Assembly (NCBI GenBank): GCA_021205085.1
Contig: JAJPYF010000130.1
Coordinates: forward strand, 1-38,356
DNA: 38,356 bases
Direction of reading: 5' to 3'
Origin: Clostridiales bacterium
GTDB lineage: Bacteria > Bacillota > Clostridia > Lachnospirales > Lachnospiraceae
Positions 38,022-38,356 of this stretch are shown one piece after another (position 1 is the first letter of the stretch; every line of letters starts with the position of its first letter). The translations under genes and the position numbers were made by a program. The notes under the pieces were generated by a model. The model saw only the letters and a list, made by a program, of their open reading frames with translations. It made no database searches and was not told the DNA's origin.

Positions 38022-38152
38022 ACAAGAAGAACTTCCTTCTTGACTTCGCTAAACGATGACGAGTGACGGTTCTGACTCATCGGTAAAATAAAAACTGACC
38101 GAGCGAAGGATAATCCGGCGGGGTTGGATGAAGCATCCATCCTCGCCTTTTT
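38022..38152 (+). ncRNA. Candidate type III RNA antitoxin: structured about 130-nt transcript ending in its own terminator
   Basis: No credible ORF between promoter and terminator; CTTCGCT...AGCGAAG closing stem, CGATGAcgaGT/ACTCATCG internal hairpin, A-rich AAAATAAAAA loop; directly followed by a toxin-like ORF. Confidence 0.55.
38116..38152 (+). terminator. Rho-independent terminator between candidate RNA and toxin ORF
   Basis: GGCGGGGTTGGATGaagCATCCATCCTCGCCTTTTT. Confidence 0.85.
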
Positions 38153-38168
38153 ATGCGAGGTACGCACA

Positions 38169-38356
38169 ATGGACTATGAATCTGATTTATATCTTCTGTC
38201 GGTTAAATTTATACAGGATTATCCTGTATCTACATACCCTGAACTGATGCACAAGCAGGGACGCCCCTACACCTGTTTGCTCATTGACTCCCACGATGAT
38301 TATTTCATTTGTGTCCCTTGTCGGTCTGATATTCGGCACAAAAATGCATTTATGTT
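38169..38356 (+). CDS. 5' part of a type III toxin-antitoxin endoribonuclease-like toxin (TenpN/CptN-like); truncated by window end
   Basis: MDYESDLYLLSVKFIQDYPVSTYPELMHKQGRPYTCLLIDSHDDYFICVPCRSDIRHKNAFM; GRPYxxLLI...VPxRSxIxHKNAF resembles TenpN/CptN toxins as I recall them; open to window end. Confidence 0.65.
   Translation, partial: MDYESDLYLLSVKFIQDYPVSTYPELMHKQGRPYTCLLIDSHDDYFICVPCRSDIRHKNAFM

Noticed and set aside
38022-38115. Possible hammerhead ribozyme or CRISPR-like repeat in the non-coding RNA
   Set aside because: No CUGAUGA/GAAA hammerhead core and no regularly spaced repeats; the type III antitoxin layout explains it better.
1-38356. rRNA, tRNA, CRISPR array, IS element
   Set aside because: No convincing tRNA/rRNA signatures, repeat-spacer arrays or transposase ORFs recognised by eye; a tRNAscan/Infernal run would be needed to exclude them formally.

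Overview
This 38.4 kb window looks like a moderately high-GC anaerobic, spore-forming Firmicute chromosome (Lachnospiraceae/Clostridia-like, inferred from gene content). Most of it is ordinary metabolic, cell-wall and sporulation genes. Recognisable blocks: (a) a minus-strand operon (7153->773) with a fatty-acyl-AMP-ligase-like / carrier-protein / thioester-reductase megasynthetase, apparently frameshifted at an A6 tract, followed by three short ORFs that together look like a split 2-hydroxyacyl-CoA dehydratase/activase (BCR/HAD) complex, possibly plasmalogen-synthase-like; (b) butyrate kinase; (c) araA / FGGY kinase / araD; (d) a stand-alone MetH reactivation domain, MetH without that domain, and an Hcy-methyltransferase/MTHFR fusion; (e) a two-component system with an acidic-repeat sensor; (f) MerR, Ddl, MurF, PlsC; (g) PrcB-like lipoprotein, SipL-like SPOCS/LysM, NlpC/P60 hydrolase; (h) aminotransferase, Sfp-type PPTase, NagA, PTS-EIIC-like membrane protein; (i) solitary CbiL-like methyltransferase; (j) divergent ECF S-component and MocR/PdxR regulator. 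The right edge (about 37.4 kb to the end) changes to AT-richer accessory DNA: a decayed DUF3791/DUF3990-like locus, then a consensus promoter, a structured non-coding RNA, a rho-independent terminator and the 5' part of an ORF resembling type III (RNA-antitoxin) toxins of the TenpN/CptN kind. That ORF is absent from the supplied ORF track because it runs off the window. Assignments come from reading motifs by eye; no database search was possible.
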